Notes: a model not told the origin generated them from the letters alone. A stretch of DNA of 63,750 nt from Clostridia bacterium (GCA_017397805.1 JAFQHW010000008.1:1-63750); one strand, 5' to 3'; shown: positions 32,887 to 43,034, counted from the first letter of the stretch. Program-made: numbers and translations.

Positions 32887-32917
32887 GGTTTTAAGTTCAA
32901 AACACGGAGGTGCTTAA

Positions 32918-34525
32918 ATGTCCGACAATATAGCTATTGAGCTTAAAGGGATTACTAAGACTTTTGGCAGCATTGTCGCCAACGATAATGTTGACCTGAA
33001 GGTTTATAAAGGTGAAATACTGTCAGTGTTGGGTGAAAACGGTTGTGGTAAGACCACGCTTATGAATATGATTTCAGGAATTTATTTCCCCGACAAAGGC
33101 AATATTTACATTAACGGTGAAGAGGCGCATATTGCTTCTCCCAAAGATGCTCTAAATTATAAAATAGGTATGATACATCAGCATTTTAAGCTTGTTGATG
33201 TGTTTACTGCTGCCGAAAATATCGTTTTGGGCCTTAAAAAGGATTATAAGTCAGCAAACGGTAATTCAAGGTTTAAGACTATGTTCAAAACCGGTGCCGA
33301 TTTAGCTAAGGAAAGCATCGTTTCTCTTAGTAACAAGTACGGTTTTGATATAGACCCAGAAAAAAAGATATATCAGATGTCAGTTTCCGAAAAACAGACT
33401 GTTGAAATCATTAAGGTTTTATACAGAGGCGCCGATATACTGATCCTTGATGAGCCTACTGCCGTATTAACTCCGCAAGAGACGGAAAAGCTTTTTGAGA
33501 TCCTCAAAAAAATGAGAGATAGCGGAAAGTCAATTATTATAATCACCCATAAACTTCACGAGGTTATGGCAATTTCCGACAGAGTTACCGTTTTGTGTAA
33601 GGGTAAGCACGTAGATACGGTAAAGACTTCTGAAACAACACCGAACGCTCTTGCAGAGATGATGGTTGGTCAAAAACTTTCGCTTAATATCTATCGCGGC
33701 GATCCCGTAAACCCCGAAGAAAGACTTGTCGTTAAGAATCTTAACTGTGTAAGCAGGGAAGGCGTTAAGATCTTGGATGACGTATCCTTTACTGCTTATT
33801 CCGGCGAGATACTCGGTATTGCGGGTATTGCAGGTAGCGGACAGCGCGAACTGCTTGAATCTATCGCAGGTTTGCAAAAGGTCCATTCGGGCGAAATAAC
33901 GTATAATGACCCGACCACGGGAAAGGTCGAGAATTTGCGTGACAAAACTCCCATGCAAATCAGAAATTTGGGCGTAAGGCTTTCTTTTGTGCCGGAGGAT
34001 AGATTGGGTATGGGTCTTGTAGGTAATATGGACATCGTTGATAATATGATGCTTAGAACCTATGGTAAAGGCGGTCCCTTCTTCTTGCATCGCAAGAACC
34101 CCAAAAAGCTTGCAGAGGATATAGTGGAAAGACTCTCCGTTTCCACACCGGGCATATCTACTCCCGTTCGCCGTCTTTCCGGCGGTAATGTGCAAAAGGT
34201 TTTGGTAGGTCGCGAGATTGCGGCATCTCCTACCGTGTTGATGGCGGCGTACCCCGTAAGAGGGCTTGATATTAACTCGTCTTATATGATATACAATCTT
34301 TTGAACGAGCAAAAAGAAAAAGGCGTTGCAGTTATCTTCGTAGGTGAAGATTTAGACGTGCTCATCGAGCTTTGTGACAGAATTATGGTTATAGGTTCCG
34401 GGCATATCACGGGAATCGTGGACGGCAGACGAGCTGAAAAGAATGAGCTTGGTATACTGATGACGTCTTCAAAGAAGTATGATGAAAATTTAACGGATGA
34501 GGAGGGAACTACCGATGCAAATTAA
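32918..34525 (+). CDS. Nucleoside ABC transporter ATPase (NupO/YufO-like, two NBDs)
   Basis: The 535-residue protein has two ATPase domains in tandem. The first has Walker A G-E-N-G-C-G-K-T-T and Walker B I-L-D-E-P-T-A-V-L-T. The second has a degenerate P-loop, I-A-G-S-G-Q, and R-R-L-S-G-G-N-V-Q-K, as is normal for BMP-type and sugar-type importers. The second Walker B reads L-M-A-A-Y-P-V-R-G-L-D rather than P-T-R-G-L-D. It pairs with the two permeases downstream and is preceded by GGAGG. Confidence 0.9.
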   Translation: MSDNIAIELKGITKTFGSIVANDNVDLKVYKGEILSVLGENGCGKTTLMNMISGIYFPDKGNIYINGEEAHIASPKDALNYKIGMIHQHFKLVDVFTAAENIVLGLKKDYKSANGNSRFKTMFKTGADLAKESIVSLSNKYGFDIDPEKKIYQMSVSEKQTVEIIKVLYRGADILILDEPTAVLTPQETEKLFEILKKMRDSGKSIIIITHKLHEVMAISDRVTVLCKGKHVDTVKTSETTPNALAEMMVGQKLSLNIYRGDPVNPEERLVVKNLNCVSREGVKILDDVSFTAYSGEILGIAGIAGSGQRELLESIAGLQKVHSGEITYNDPTTGKVENLRDKTPMQIRNLGVRLSFVPEDRLGMGLVGNMDIVDNMMLRTYGKGGPFFLHRKNPKKLAEDIVERLSVSTPGISTPVRRLSGGNVQKVLVGREIAASPTVLMAAYPVRGLDINSSYMIYNLLNEQKEKGVAVIFVGEDLDVLIELCDRIMVIGSGHITGIVDGRRAEKNELGILMTSSKKYDENLTDEEGTTDAN

Positions 34526-35750
34526 ATCTTCCAGAGAACCTCTGTTCCATCTTGTTAAACGCGATAAAATTCCGTGGTGGAAGGCTTGGCTTATTCGAAT
34601 CGGAGCCATACTTTTGGCTCTTGTAGCTTGTGCTGTTATTTCTGAGCTTATAACCGGTGTTAAACCCAAGGATTTATTTACAACTATATTACATAGTTGG
34701 TTTGGCGACGCTGATTACAGAGAAAAATTCAGTATCGTTCAAAACAGAAAGTTTTGGATATTACTTCAGGAAACGGCTATACTTTTGTGCGTAGCCTTGG
34801 CAGTTACTCCTGCTTTTAAAATGCGCTTCTGGAATATAGGTGCCGAAGGTCAGGTGCTGATGGGCTGTCTTGCTTCCGCAGGATGTATGCTTTTGATCGG
34901 CGATAGCGTTTCTCCTTCCATGTTGCTTGTTATAATGTTCATCGCCGCTGTTGTGGCGGGTGCGATCTGGGCGATTATACCGGCTATATTCAAAGCGCAA
35001 TGGAACACCAACGAAACCTTGTTCACACTGATGCTGAATTACGTTGCTATGCAGATAGTTGCGTATTTTTGTATCGAATGGGCGCCCTCTAACGGCTCCA
35101 ACGTTGTTGGTGTTATTAACCGTGACTTGGAGACGGCGGATGGCGGCAATTACGGATGGTTGCCCAACATATTCGAGGGATTTGTTAAGGATGTGGAACG
35201 TCCCCGTATGCCTGAATACGCTCACATAATTTTGATCGTGCTGGTTCTTACGGCGTTGATGTTTATATATCTCAGATACAGCAAGCAAGGGTACGAAATA
35301 TCCGTTGTCGGTGAAAGCGAAAACACAGCAAGATACATAGGTATTAACGTAAAAAAGGTTATCCTTCGCACAATGCTGATTTCGGGTGCTATCTGCGGTA
35401 TAGCGGGCTTCCTTTTGGTTTCAGGCATAGAGCACACGATTGCTATGGATACCGTTGGCGGAAGAGGCTTTACTGCAATAATGGTTTCGTGGCTTGCGAA
35501 GTTTAATCCCTTTGTTATGATAGTAACGTCATTCTTGTTCGTGATCATGGATAGCGGTGCATCGAAGGTTGCAACGGATCTTAGAGTAAACGAGTCTTTT
35601 TCGGAAGTTTTAACGGCGTTGATCATTTTCTTTATAATCGGTTGCGAATTCTTTATCAATTATAAAATCGTTTTCTCTCGTCGTAACGGCAAGAAGCTTG
35701 TATCTGCTTCAAATGCGGTTACAAGCAGCGACAACGATAATAGTAAGTAG
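34515..35750 (+). CDS. Nucleoside ABC transporter permease 1 (NupP/YufP-like)
   Basis: The 411-residue multi-spanning permease of the BMP-type importer family has conserved F-K-M-R-F-W-N-I-G-A-E-G-Q near residue 98 and Y-I-G-I-N-V-K-K after the C-terminal half, the coupling region. ATG 34515 lies 8 bases after GGAGGG and overlaps the ATPase gene by 11 bases; an upstream ATG at 34497 would lie before the ribosome site and is rejected. Confidence 0.9.
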   Translation: MQIKSSREPLFHLVKRDKIPWWKAWLIRIGAILLALVACAVISELITGVKPKDLFTTILHSWFGDADYREKFSIVQNRKFWILLQETAILLCVALAVTPAFKMRFWNIGAEGQVLMGCLASAGCMLLIGDSVSPSMLLVIMFIAAVVAGAIWAIIPAIFKAQWNTNETLFTLMLNYVAMQIVAYFCIEWAPSNGSNVVGVINRDLETADGGNYGWLPNIFEGFVKDVERPRMPEYAHIILIVLVLTALMFIYLRYSKQGYEISVVGESENTARYIGINVKKVILRTMLISGAICGIAGFLLVSGIEHTIAMDTVGGRGFTAIMVSWLAKFNPFVMIVTSFLFVIMDSGASKVATDLRVNESFSEVLTALIIFFIIGCEFFINYKIVFSRRNGKKLVSASNAVTSSDNDNSK

Positions 35751-35767
35751 AAAGGACGGTTTGATTT

Positions 35768-36754
35768 ATGGTTTCAATAGCTTCTGTAATTCAACGCGCC
35801 CTTGTACAAAGCGCACCTTTGCTGTTCGGTTCTACCGGTGAGATATTGACCGAAAAATCCGGCCACCTCAACTTGGGTACCGCAGGTACTATGTATGTTG
35901 GAGGTATTTGCGGTGTTATCGGCGCTTTCTTCTACGAAAGGAGCATACCCGATGGCGGTACGCTGAATCCTTTTTTAGCAATTATCATTCCCCTAATTTG
36001 CAGTATAATCGGTTCTTTGATTATGGGACTTATATATTGCTTCTTGACTGTTACTTTAAGGGCAAACCAAAACGTAACGGGTCTTGCACTTACTACGTTC
36101 GGTACGGGTATCGGTAACTTCTTTGGCGGTTCGTTGGTTAAGCTTGTGGATAGCGACGTTGCATCCGTTAATTTTTCAAGAACCAGTGAGCTGTACAGAG
36201 CGTATCTGCCTTTTGCCGACAATTTAGGTTGGTTTGGACAGATTTTCCTGTCACACGGCTTTCTGTTTTACCTTGGTATAGTTTTAGCAATTATTTCCAC
36301 TTTTGTTCTGAACAAAACCGCTAAAGGCTTAAATCTTCGCGCAGTGGGTGAAAATCCTGCTACGGCAGATGCGGCAGGTATTAGGGTTAATCTCTACAAG
36401 TATGTGGCAACCTGTGTTGGCAGTATAATTTCAGGTCTTGGCGGTCTGTATTACGTTATGGAGATAGGTAACTGGTCCAACGACGGATTTGGTGACAGAG
36501 GTTGGTTGGCTATAGCTTTGGTTATCTTTGCTGTTTGGAAGCCTAACTTTGCAATTCTCGGTTCCATACTGTTTGGCGGACTTTATATTGCTCACATCTT
36601 TATACCGAATATCTCCGCTTCCGTAAGCGAGCTTATAAAGATGTTACCTTATGCGGTAACGATAATAGTTCTAATCGTTACGAGCTTGCGCAGAAAGAGA
36701 GAGAATCAGCCTCCGGCGCATTTGGGCTTGTCTTACTTTAGAGAAGAACGATAA
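35768..36754 (+). CDS. Nucleoside ABC transporter permease 2 (NupQ/YufQ-like)
   Basis: The 328-residue membrane permease pairs with the upstream one. It begins with an L-F-G-S-T-G-E-I-L-T-E-K-S-G-H-L-N-L-G motif (residues 20-38), equivalent to the I-G-A-E-G-Q region, and contains A-V-G-E-N-P-A-T-A-D-A-A-G-I, the ATPase-contact loop. It completes the importer of lipoprotein, ATPase and two permeases. A bidirectional terminator follows. Confidence 0.9.
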   Translation: MVSIASVIQRALVQSAPLLFGSTGEILTEKSGHLNLGTAGTMYVGGICGVIGAFFYERSIPDGGTLNPFLAIIIPLICSIIGSLIMGLIYCFLTVTLRANQNVTGLALTTFGTGIGNFFGGSLVKLVDSDVASVNFSRTSELYRAYLPFADNLGWFGQIFLSHGFLFYLGIVLAIISTFVLNKTAKGLNLRAVGENPATADAAGIRVNLYKYVATCVGSIISGLGGLYYVMEIGNWSNDGFGDRGWLAIALVIFAVWKPNFAILGSILFGGLYIAHIFIPNISASVSELIKMLPYAVTIIVLIVTSLRRKRENQPPAHLGLSYFREER

Positions 36755-36763
36755 AACAATAAA

Positions 36764-36803
36764 AGTACGCGGTTTAAGCTTTTTGCCTAAACCGCGTATT
36801 TTA
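36764..36803. terminator. Bidirectional terminator
   Basis: TACGCGGTTTAAGC at 36766-36779 pairs with GCCTAAACCGCGTA after a T loop. A-rich and T-rich flanks allow termination of the rightward transporter operon and of the leftward ten-gene operon. Confidence 0.88.
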
Positions 36804-37487
36804 GTTGATACCACACAAATCTTTGATAATTTCACCGGCAATTATCATACCGGCAACGGAGGGTACAAAGGACACCGAACTCACCGTTTTTTCCTTAACT
36901 TTCGGTTGCTCCTTGCTGTAAACCACCTTAAGCTTTTTAACGCCCTCGTCTTTTAAAAGCTTGCGCATCACTTTTGCCAAGGGGCAAACGGAGGTTTTAA
37001 AAATGTCCGTGCATTCAAAAGCCATAGGGTCGAGCTTGTTGCCCGTGCCCATCGACGAAATAACGGGGATACCCATTTTTTCTCCGTTGAAAGCCAATGA
37101 AACTTTAGCACTGATATTATCTATTGCATCGGCAATATAATCGGGTTTGTATTTTTTAATCAAAATCGGTATATTTTCTTTGTTCAGAAAAATATCTTCT
37201 GTATAGCACACAACATCGTGATTGACGGAAATCACACGCTTTTTAGCTTCATCGGTTTTCCTGCACCCGATATTTTGTGAGGTAGCAAACAGTTGTCTGT
37301 TAAGATTGCTTTCATCAAAACAATCGTTATCGATAAGCAACAGCTTGCCGACACCCGCTCTTGCCAATGCTTCGACGATATACCCTCCGACGCCGCCGAG
37401 ACCGCAAACCATTACGAGCTTGTCAGATAAGAGGGCAGTGGATTTATCGCCTAATAAAGGGATTTGCCTTGCATATCTTTCACTCAT
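36801..37487 (-). CDS. tcdA: tRNA threonylcarbamoyladenosine dehydratase (TcdA/CsdL-like)
   Basis: The 228-residue E1-like ThiF-fold protein has the nucleotide loop G-L-G-G-V-G-G-Y, the D-N-D-C-F-D-E-S-N-L-N-R-Q catalytic region and a C-terminal S-x-V-P-S-V-A-G-M-I-I-A segment. TcdA uses ATP to form cyclic t6A at tRNA position 37. It is the last gene of the leftward operon and overlaps mutS2 by four bases. A role other than tRNA modification cannot be excluded from sequence alone. Confidence 0.85.
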   Translation of the reverse strand: MSERYARQIPLLGDKSTALLSDKLVMVCGLGGVGGYIVEALARAGVGKLLLIDNDCFDESNLNRQLFATSQNIGCRKTDEAKKRVISVNHDVVCYTEDIFLNKENIPILIKKYKPDYIADAIDNISAKVSLAFNGEKMGIPVISSMGTGNKLDPMAFECTDIFKTSVCPLAKVMRKLLKDEGVKKLKVVYSKEQPKVKEKTVSSVSFVPSVAGMIIAGEIIKDLCGIN

Positions 37488-39865
37488 TTGTGTTTACCCG
37501 TCAATTCGACAATAGTAACACCCGTGTCACCTTCGCCGTATCTACCGCTACGGAAGGATTTAATCCTTTTGTCGCCTTTCATATATCTCCATAAAGCGGC
37601 TCTGAGTGCGCCGGTGCCTTTACCGTGAATAAGGGTAACGGTTGAATAACCCGCAGTTACGGCACTATCCAAATATCTGTCTACCATAAACCAAGCATCG
37701 TCACCCGTCTCGCCTCTAAGGTCAATTTCGTTTTTAACGGATTCTCTGAGGGGGGAGATGGGTGCGCTTTTTTCGAATCCTTCGGGGATTTGAACTTCTT
37801 CCGCCAATAATCTTAAATTTGAAATCGGGGTCTTCGTTTTAATAATACCTGCTTGAACAACGGCTTTTTTTCCTTCAATAGAAACGACTACGCCTTTTTT
37901 GTTTATGTCTGCAAGTAATACCGAATCGCCTTTTTCCAAGGGGCGCGGTAAAACGTACTCTTCGTCGGGCGTATCTGTTTCTATCGCCTTATAAACCTGC
38001 TCTCCGCCGCTTTTTAAAGCGTTTCTGATGTCTGCGCGTGATTTTTCCAAGCGCTCTTTAGCATCGGCTTTATCTTTATCTTTTTGCAATTTTTTCAGCT
38101 CGTCGAAAATAAACTCGCTGGAAGCTTTAGCGCTGGCAAGGATGGCATTAGCTTGCTCTCTGGCTCTTGAAATCTCCTTCTCGCTGCGCTCTTCCAAAAG
38201 CTTCGCCTTTTCCTCCGCTTCTGCAATGCGCTTCTCAGCGGCCGATTTTTCAGCCGCAAGGGCGGCGCGCTCTTTTTCCAAGAAGCTTTCCGTTGCTTCA
38301 AGCTTAGTCAACACGTCTTCAAACTTTTTATTATCCTCTTTCATGATCTTAGCGGCAGCTTCGATTATTTCGGAGGATATACCAAGTCTTGCGGAAATTG
38401 AAAATGCGTTAGACTTACCGGGTAATCCCGTAATCAGTCTGTAGGTGGGTTTTAAGGTTTCAACGTCAAACTCGCAGGATGCGTTAAGTACGTCATCGTT
38501 TTCTAAGGCGTATAGCTTAAGTTCGGCATAGTGGGTAGTGGCAGCGGACAAAGCGCCGCGCTTTTTTACGTGTTCCAATATAGCAACGGCTAAGGCGGCA
38601 CCCTCTACGGGGTCGGTTCCTGCGCCAAGCTCGTCAAAAAGCACAAGACTGTCACCGTCAAGATTATCAAGGATAGAAGCTACGTTAACCATATGTGCAG
38701 AGAAGGTGGATAAGGACTGTTCTATGCTCTGCTCGTCGCCAATATCTGCAAGTATATCGGAGAAAACAGGTAACTCTGAGCCGTAAATGCAGGGGATATG
38801 CAAACCGCATTGTGACATCATGGCAAAAAGTCCAATGGTTTTTAACGTTACGGTCTTACCGCCGGTATTTGGACCGGTTATTATCATAGACTTTTCTTGC
38901 TTTCCGTATTCAAGGCTTATAGGTACAACGGCGTCCTTGTCTATAAGCGGATGTCTTGCTTTTATAAGCTTGATATTTCGTCCGTTTCTCGGCATTATTG
39001 CAGGACAAGCGTCCAATTCGTAGGAATAAGCCGCCTTTGCAAAAATGCAAGCCAAGTCGGTAATAACCTTGCAATTCAAGGTGAGTTGGTTTATAAAACG
39101 AACGACCTCGTCGGTTAACTGTGATAATATCCTGGATATTTCTTCTTCCTCCGCGGATTTAAGTTCGCGCAGTCTGTTGTTTGCTTCCAATACTGCCAAT
39201 GGCTCAATAAAGAGGGTGGCGCCGGAAGCAGACGTGTCGTGAAGCAAGCCCTTTACCTCGTTTTTATACTCGGCCTTTACGGGCACTACATATCTTCCGC
39301 CTCTTATGGTAACGATGTTTTCCTGAAGATACTTGGATTTGTGCCCGCTTGTGTACCCTGAAAGTATATCCCTGATAGAACTTTCGGTTTTGCGTATATC
39401 CCGTCTTATTCTGTAAAGTGTATCGCTTGCATCATCAGATATCATATCTTCGCCTATTATGGCGGAAGAAATGCTTTTTTCAAGAAATGCGTTTTCCTGC
39501 AAAAGCTCAAAATAATTCTCAAGGCATCCGCAGTCGCCGCCTTTGTATTTGTTGAGGGAAGCAACGGTGCGAAGCACGTAAGCTACCGATAAAAGCTCGG
39601 AAGGAGAGAGAACACCGCCTCTTGCGGCTCTGTCAAGAAGCGCGCTTATATCCTTAGAGGAGCCGAAGGGGGGCGCGCCCTTGACCATAACCATCTCTTT
39701 TGCTTTTGTGGTTTCTTCGGTTAGTCGAGCTACTACAACGGGATCATCCGAGGGTGTTAGCTCCAACAGCTTTTTTCTTGCGGCTTCCGTTCTTGCTATA
39801 TCCACAAGCTTTTCTCTTATTTTATTAAACTCAAGTGTATATATAGCTTTTTCAAACTTGCTCAT
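37484..39865 (-). CDS. mutS2: MutS2 endonuclease/ribosome-collision factor
   Basis: The 793-residue protein has a MutS-type core and ATPase with Walker A G-P-N-T-G-G-K-T and F-D-E-L-G-A-G-T-D-P, then a charged coiled coil and a C-terminal Smr domain with D-L-R-G and H-G-K-G-T-G. MutS2 proteins act in recombination suppression and in rescue of collided ribosomes. The start at 39865 follows AAAGGA and overlaps recO by 14 bases; a longer frame into recO is rejected. Confidence 0.92.
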   Translation of the reverse strand: MSKFEKAIYTLEFNKIREKLVDIARTEAARKKLLELTPSDDPVVVARLTEETTKAKEMVMVKGAPPFGSSKDISALLDRAARGGVLSPSELLSVAYVLRTVASLNKYKGGDCGCLENYFELLQENAFLEKSISSAIIGEDMISDDASDTLYRIRRDIRKTESSIRDILSGYTSGHKSKYLQENIVTIRGGRYVVPVKAEYKNEVKGLLHDTSASGATLFIEPLAVLEANNRLRELKSAEEEEISRILSQLTDEVVRFINQLTLNCKVITDLACIFAKAAYSYELDACPAIMPRNGRNIKLIKARHPLIDKDAVVPISLEYGKQEKSMIITGPNTGGKTVTLKTIGLFAMMSQCGLHIPCIYGSELPVFSDILADIGDEQSIEQSLSTFSAHMVNVASILDNLDGDSLVLFDELGAGTDPVEGAALAVAILEHVKKRGALSAATTHYAELKLYALENDDVLNASCEFDVETLKPTYRLITGLPGKSNAFSISARLGISSEIIEAAAKIMKEDNKKFEDVLTKLEATESFLEKERAALAAEKSAAEKRIAEAEEKAKLLEERSEKEISRAREQANAILASAKASSEFIFDELKKLQKDKDKADAKERLEKSRADIRNALKSGGEQVYKAIETDTPDEEYVLPRPLEKGDSVLLADINKKGVVVSIEGKKAVVQAGIIKTKTPISNLRLLAEEVQIPEGFEKSAPISPLRESVKNEIDLRGETGDDAWFMVDRYLDSAVTAGYSTVTLIHGKGTGALRAALWRYMKGDKRIKSFRSGRYGEGDTGVTIVELTGKHK

Positions 39866-40655
39866 CTTCTTGTCCTTTCGGTAGACACGCATATTTAAAA
39901 GATTTATACAACGGTAATGATTTCGGTACGTATTCCAACCGGCGTAATAAATATTTTTCACTTATGTCGGCGAAAATATTAAGGGTATCCTCGTCCGTTT
40001 TGAACTTGAATATATTATGCTTTTCCGCGTTTATAACGAACAGCATTGATCGGTAAACGCCTGCAGGCATCAAAAGTACGGGCCCTCTGCTTTTAATTTT
40101 TGGCTTGCAAGACCCACATCGAACACAGCTCGTGTCTATGTCAAAATAGGTAAAAGCTTCGTCAGAAGGAAGGTCTTTGCCGCAGCAGTCACACTCGTTA
40201 ATGTATGGAGCAATTCCCAACAAAGTACCTAAACGCACTTCAAAGACGGCTTTAACGTGGTCGAGAGGGTAATCCTCTTTTTCCAAAGTGTGAAAAGTAT
40301 TCAAGAGTAGGCGAAAGACCTCGGTATCATCGGAATTTCCCACCAATGATATTTTGCAAAGCTCTGCACAATACGAAGCCAAAGAGAAGCGTTCAATGTC
40401 CTTGGAAAGCTCAAAAAAGCTTCGGTTATATACCGCATCAAGTATCGTAAGAACACCGGGATTGTAGCCGCTGTAAAAATGGAATTCGCTGTAAGTAAAT
40501 AGCTGACAGCACCTAAAATATCCCGCACCGACATTCTTTCCGCCTGCCGCTTTTGCGTATATTACACCGCGATTCTCTGTGAGGATCGTCAATATTTTGC
40601 CTTTTTCGCCGGAATCTGATTGCTTTATCACAAGCCCACGGCATTTGATGTACAT
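39852..40655 (-). CDS. recO: DNA repair protein RecO
   Basis: The 267-residue protein has the N-terminal OB-fold start R-G-L-V-I-K-Q-S-D-S-G-E and a C-terminal half with a zinc site, C-D-C-C-G and C-V-R-C-G-S-C. Length and pattern fit RecO, which loads RecA on single-stranded DNA. It lies three bases after era, a conserved neighbourhood in Firmicutes. Confidence 0.9.
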   Translation of the reverse strand: MYIKCRGLVIKQSDSGEKGKILTILTENRGVIYAKAAGGKNVGAGYFRCCQLFTYSEFHFYSGYNPGVLTILDAVYNRSFFELSKDIERFSLASYCAELCKISLVGNSDDTEVFRLLLNTFHTLEKEDYPLDHVKAVFEVRLGTLLGIAPYINECDCCGKDLPSDEAFTYFDIDTSCVRCGSCKPKIKSRGPVLLMPAGVYRSMLFVINAEKHNIFKFKTDEDTLNIFADISEKYLLRRLEYVPKSLPLYKSFKYACLPKGQEDEQV

Positions 40656-40658
40656 AAA

Positions 40659-41549
40659 CTATTCCTCGTTGTTGTAACCGAAATCGGCAAGCAACGTTCT
40701 TCTGTCGCGCCAATTTTCTTTAACCTTAATCCAGAGGTCAAGATGAATGTGTGCACCTAACATTTTTTCGGCATCTTCTCTTGCGTAGGTGCCGATTTTT
40801 TTAAGCATTGCTCCGTTTTTTCCTATAAGTATGGATTTGTGCGCTTCTTTTTCGCAGTATATTTCCGCACGCACTTTTATAATATCTTTGTCTTCTTTGT
40901 ATTCCTCTATAACCACTGCAACACCGTGGGGCACTTCGTCTTCGGTCAAGCGCAAGATCTTTTCTCTGATAAGCTCTGCCAAAAGCTGTCTTTCGGGTGT
41001 GTCCGTGTACATATCATCGGGGAAAAAGTGAGGCGATTCAACGAGCAAAGGCTCAAGCTCTTCAAATATGATTTCCACACCGTCGTTTTGCAAAGCAGAG
41101 ATAGGGATAACCGCGTGGAAGTCGTAATCACTGCTTATCTTGTAAATATACTCTGCAAGCTCGCCCTTATCGATGGCATCCACCTTGTTTATTACCAAAA
41201 TAACCTTCGCACCACTGTCACAATTCTTTCTAAGCGCATCTTTTTCTGCGGAATTAAGCCTTGTGGTTGCATCCACTACGAATAAAACTATATCTGCATC
41301 AACAGAAGCATTATCAGCCGCTTTCATCATATACTCGCCAAGCAAATTGCGGGGGCGGTGTAAGCCGGGAGTGTCAATAAAAACGTATTGATCTTCACCT
41401 TTTGTGATTACACCGGTAATTCTGTTGCGTGTAGTTTGCGGGCGTTTTGATACGATTGCAATTTTTTCACCAATCAGTGTGTTTATTAACGTAGATTTAC
41501 CTACGTTAGGCTTTCCTGTAATAATTATAAAAGCTGTTTTTGTAGCCAT
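40659..41549 (-). CDS. era: GTPase Era
   Basis: The 296-residue protein has G1 G-K-P-N-V-G-K-S-T, G3 D-T-P-G, G4 N-K-V-D and a C-terminal KH domain with L-I-G-K-N-G-A-M-L-K. Era binds 16S rRNA and helps 30S subunit maturation. It sits between ybeY and recO, the usual order; the cdd and dgkA genes often found there are absent. Confidence 0.95.
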   Translation of the reverse strand: MATKTAFIIITGKPNVGKSTLINTLIGEKIAIVSKRPQTTRNRITGVITKGEDQYVFIDTPGLHRPRNLLGEYMMKAADNASVDADIVLFVVDATTRLNSAEKDALRKNCDSGAKVILVINKVDAIDKGELAEYIYKISSDYDFHAVIPISALQNDGVEIIFEELEPLLVESPHFFPDDMYTDTPERQLLAELIREKILRLTEDEVPHGVAVVIEEYKEDKDIIKVRAEIYCEKEAHKSILIGKNGAMLKKIGTYAREDAEKMLGAHIHLDLWIKVKENWRDRRTLLADFGYNNEE

Positions 41550-41561
41550 ATTGTATCTCCG

Positions 41562-42014
41562 TTATCTGTTAATTCCGAAATTCAAAAGCACTTCCTCTTG
41601 TCTTCTTTCCATGTATATACGTCCTTCTTCGTCGTCAACATGGTCGTATCCCATAAGATGAAGGGCGGAGTGCACGCAAAGAAAACAAAATTCACGCATA
41701 GGGGAGTGACCGTATTCTTCCGCCTGTGCATAGGCTTTTTCCGTTGAAATAACCACGTCGCCAAAGGAAACGTATCCATCCTCCGTTTCGAAATCCAAGG
41801 TAGGGAAGGAAAGCACGTCGGTAGGTGCATCGATGTTTCTGTATTCTGCGTTTAGCTTTTGGATATGCTCGTTGCAACAAACGGTTAACGATACCTCTCC
41901 TTCCGCTTCGGGAAGTTCCGAAAGTATCGTATATTCAATAACCTTCTTCATTGCATTAAGCGTTTTTCGATCAAAGGCAGTACCGGTAAGATTGCTGAAC
42001 CAAATTTTAATCAT
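41562..42014 (-). CDS. ybeY: Endoribonuclease YbeY
   Basis: The 150-residue protein carries the metal-binding motif H-S-A-L-H-L-M-G-Y-D-H near the C terminus, which defines YbeY, an enzyme of rRNA maturation and ribosome quality control. It overlaps phoH by one base and precedes era by 12 bases. Confidence 0.94.
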   Translation of the reverse strand: MIKIWFSNLTGTAFDRKTLNAMKKVIEYTILSELPEAEGEVSLTVCCNEHIQKLNAEYRNIDAPTDVLSFPTLDFETEDGYVSFGDVVISTEKAYAQAEEYGHSPMREFCFLCVHSALHLMGYDHVDDEEGRIYMERRQEEVLLNFGINR

Positions 42015-43018
42015 CAGTTAAACCTCCGCTTGTAAACACGGCCTTCTTCTCTCCTTGGTTGAGGTTTTTGGCCGTGTTTTTCGTAGGCGAGAATTATTTT
42101 TTGAACCAACGGATGACGAACAACGTCTTTGTGGGAAAACTTGAAAATAGATATTCCGTTTATATCGTTAAGGATTTCAATAGCCTCAACAAGTCCGCTT
42201 TTTTTTATATACGGCAAGTCGATTTGAGTAACGTCGCCCGTGATTATTGCTTTTGAATTGTTGCCCAATCTGGTTAAAAACATCTTCATTTGTTCGGGGG
42301 TGGTATTTTGAGCTTCGTCGAGAATTATGAAGGCGTCGTCAAGGGTGCGTCCGCGCATATATGCCAAGGGCGCTATTTCTATGATGTTTTTTTCGTGGAA
42401 GCGAGAAAAGTTTTCGCCGCCCAGCATCTCACCCAAGGCATCATACAAGGGTCTTAAATAAGGGTCGATTTTACTTTGAAGGTCACCGGGCAGGAAACCT
42501 AATTTTTCACCCGCTTCAACCGCCGGACGAGTAAGGATTATACGCGATATTTCCTTAGCTTTTAACGCGGAAACAGCCATCGCAACGGCTAAAAAAGTTT
42601 TACCCGTGCCTGCGGGACCAACGCCGAATATAACTGTGTTGCTCCTTATAGCGTCTACATACCTCTGTTGACCTACCGTTTTAGCTTTAATAGGCTTGCC
42701 TTTATTTGTTAAGCAAATGCAGCTACTGTAAATTTCCGAAAGCTCGGATTCTCTTTGCTCTTTTACCATGGAAATAACGTAGTTCAAGCTGTTTTCGTCA
42801 ATGGTTTCGTTCAGAGAGGATAATTTTTCAAGCTGTTCTATGGCTTTGCTTGCCATTTTGGTCATCGTTTCGTCTTCACCGATGATTTTGATGCTGTCAC
42901 CGCGGTTGATTATGCTTACGTTGAAAGCGTTTTCCAATATTTCAACGTTTGTATCCAATGTGCCGAAAAGCTTTAACAAAAAATCAATGTTAAGCTCACT
43001 CATGTCTCTTTCAGTCAT
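42014..43018 (-). CDS. PhoH-family ATPase
   Basis: The 334-residue protein has Walker A G-P-A-G-T-G-K-T and Walker B F-I-I-L-D-E-A-Q-N, with an N-terminal KH-like part, as in PhoL/YbeZ-type proteins that accompany YbeY. The start at 43018 is seven bases after GGAGG; a later in-frame ATG at 43003 is less well placed. It acts in RNA metabolism by family. Confidence 0.92.
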   Translation of the reverse strand: MTERDMSELNIDFLLKLFGTLDTNVEILENAFNVSIINRGDSIKIIGEDETMTKMASKAIEQLEKLSSLNETIDENSLNYVISMVKEQRESELSEIYSSCICLTNKGKPIKAKTVGQQRYVDAIRSNTVIFGVGPAGTGKTFLAVAMAVSALKAKEISRIILTRPAVEAGEKLGFLPGDLQSKIDPYLRPLYDALGEMLGGENFSRFHEKNIIEIAPLAYMRGRTLDDAFIILDEAQNTTPEQMKMFLTRLGNNSKAIITGDVTQIDLPYIKKSGLVEAIEILNDINGISIFKFSHKDVVRHPLVQKIILAYEKHGQKPQPRREEGRVYKRRFN

Positions 43019-43034
43019 TTAATGCCTCCGAAAA

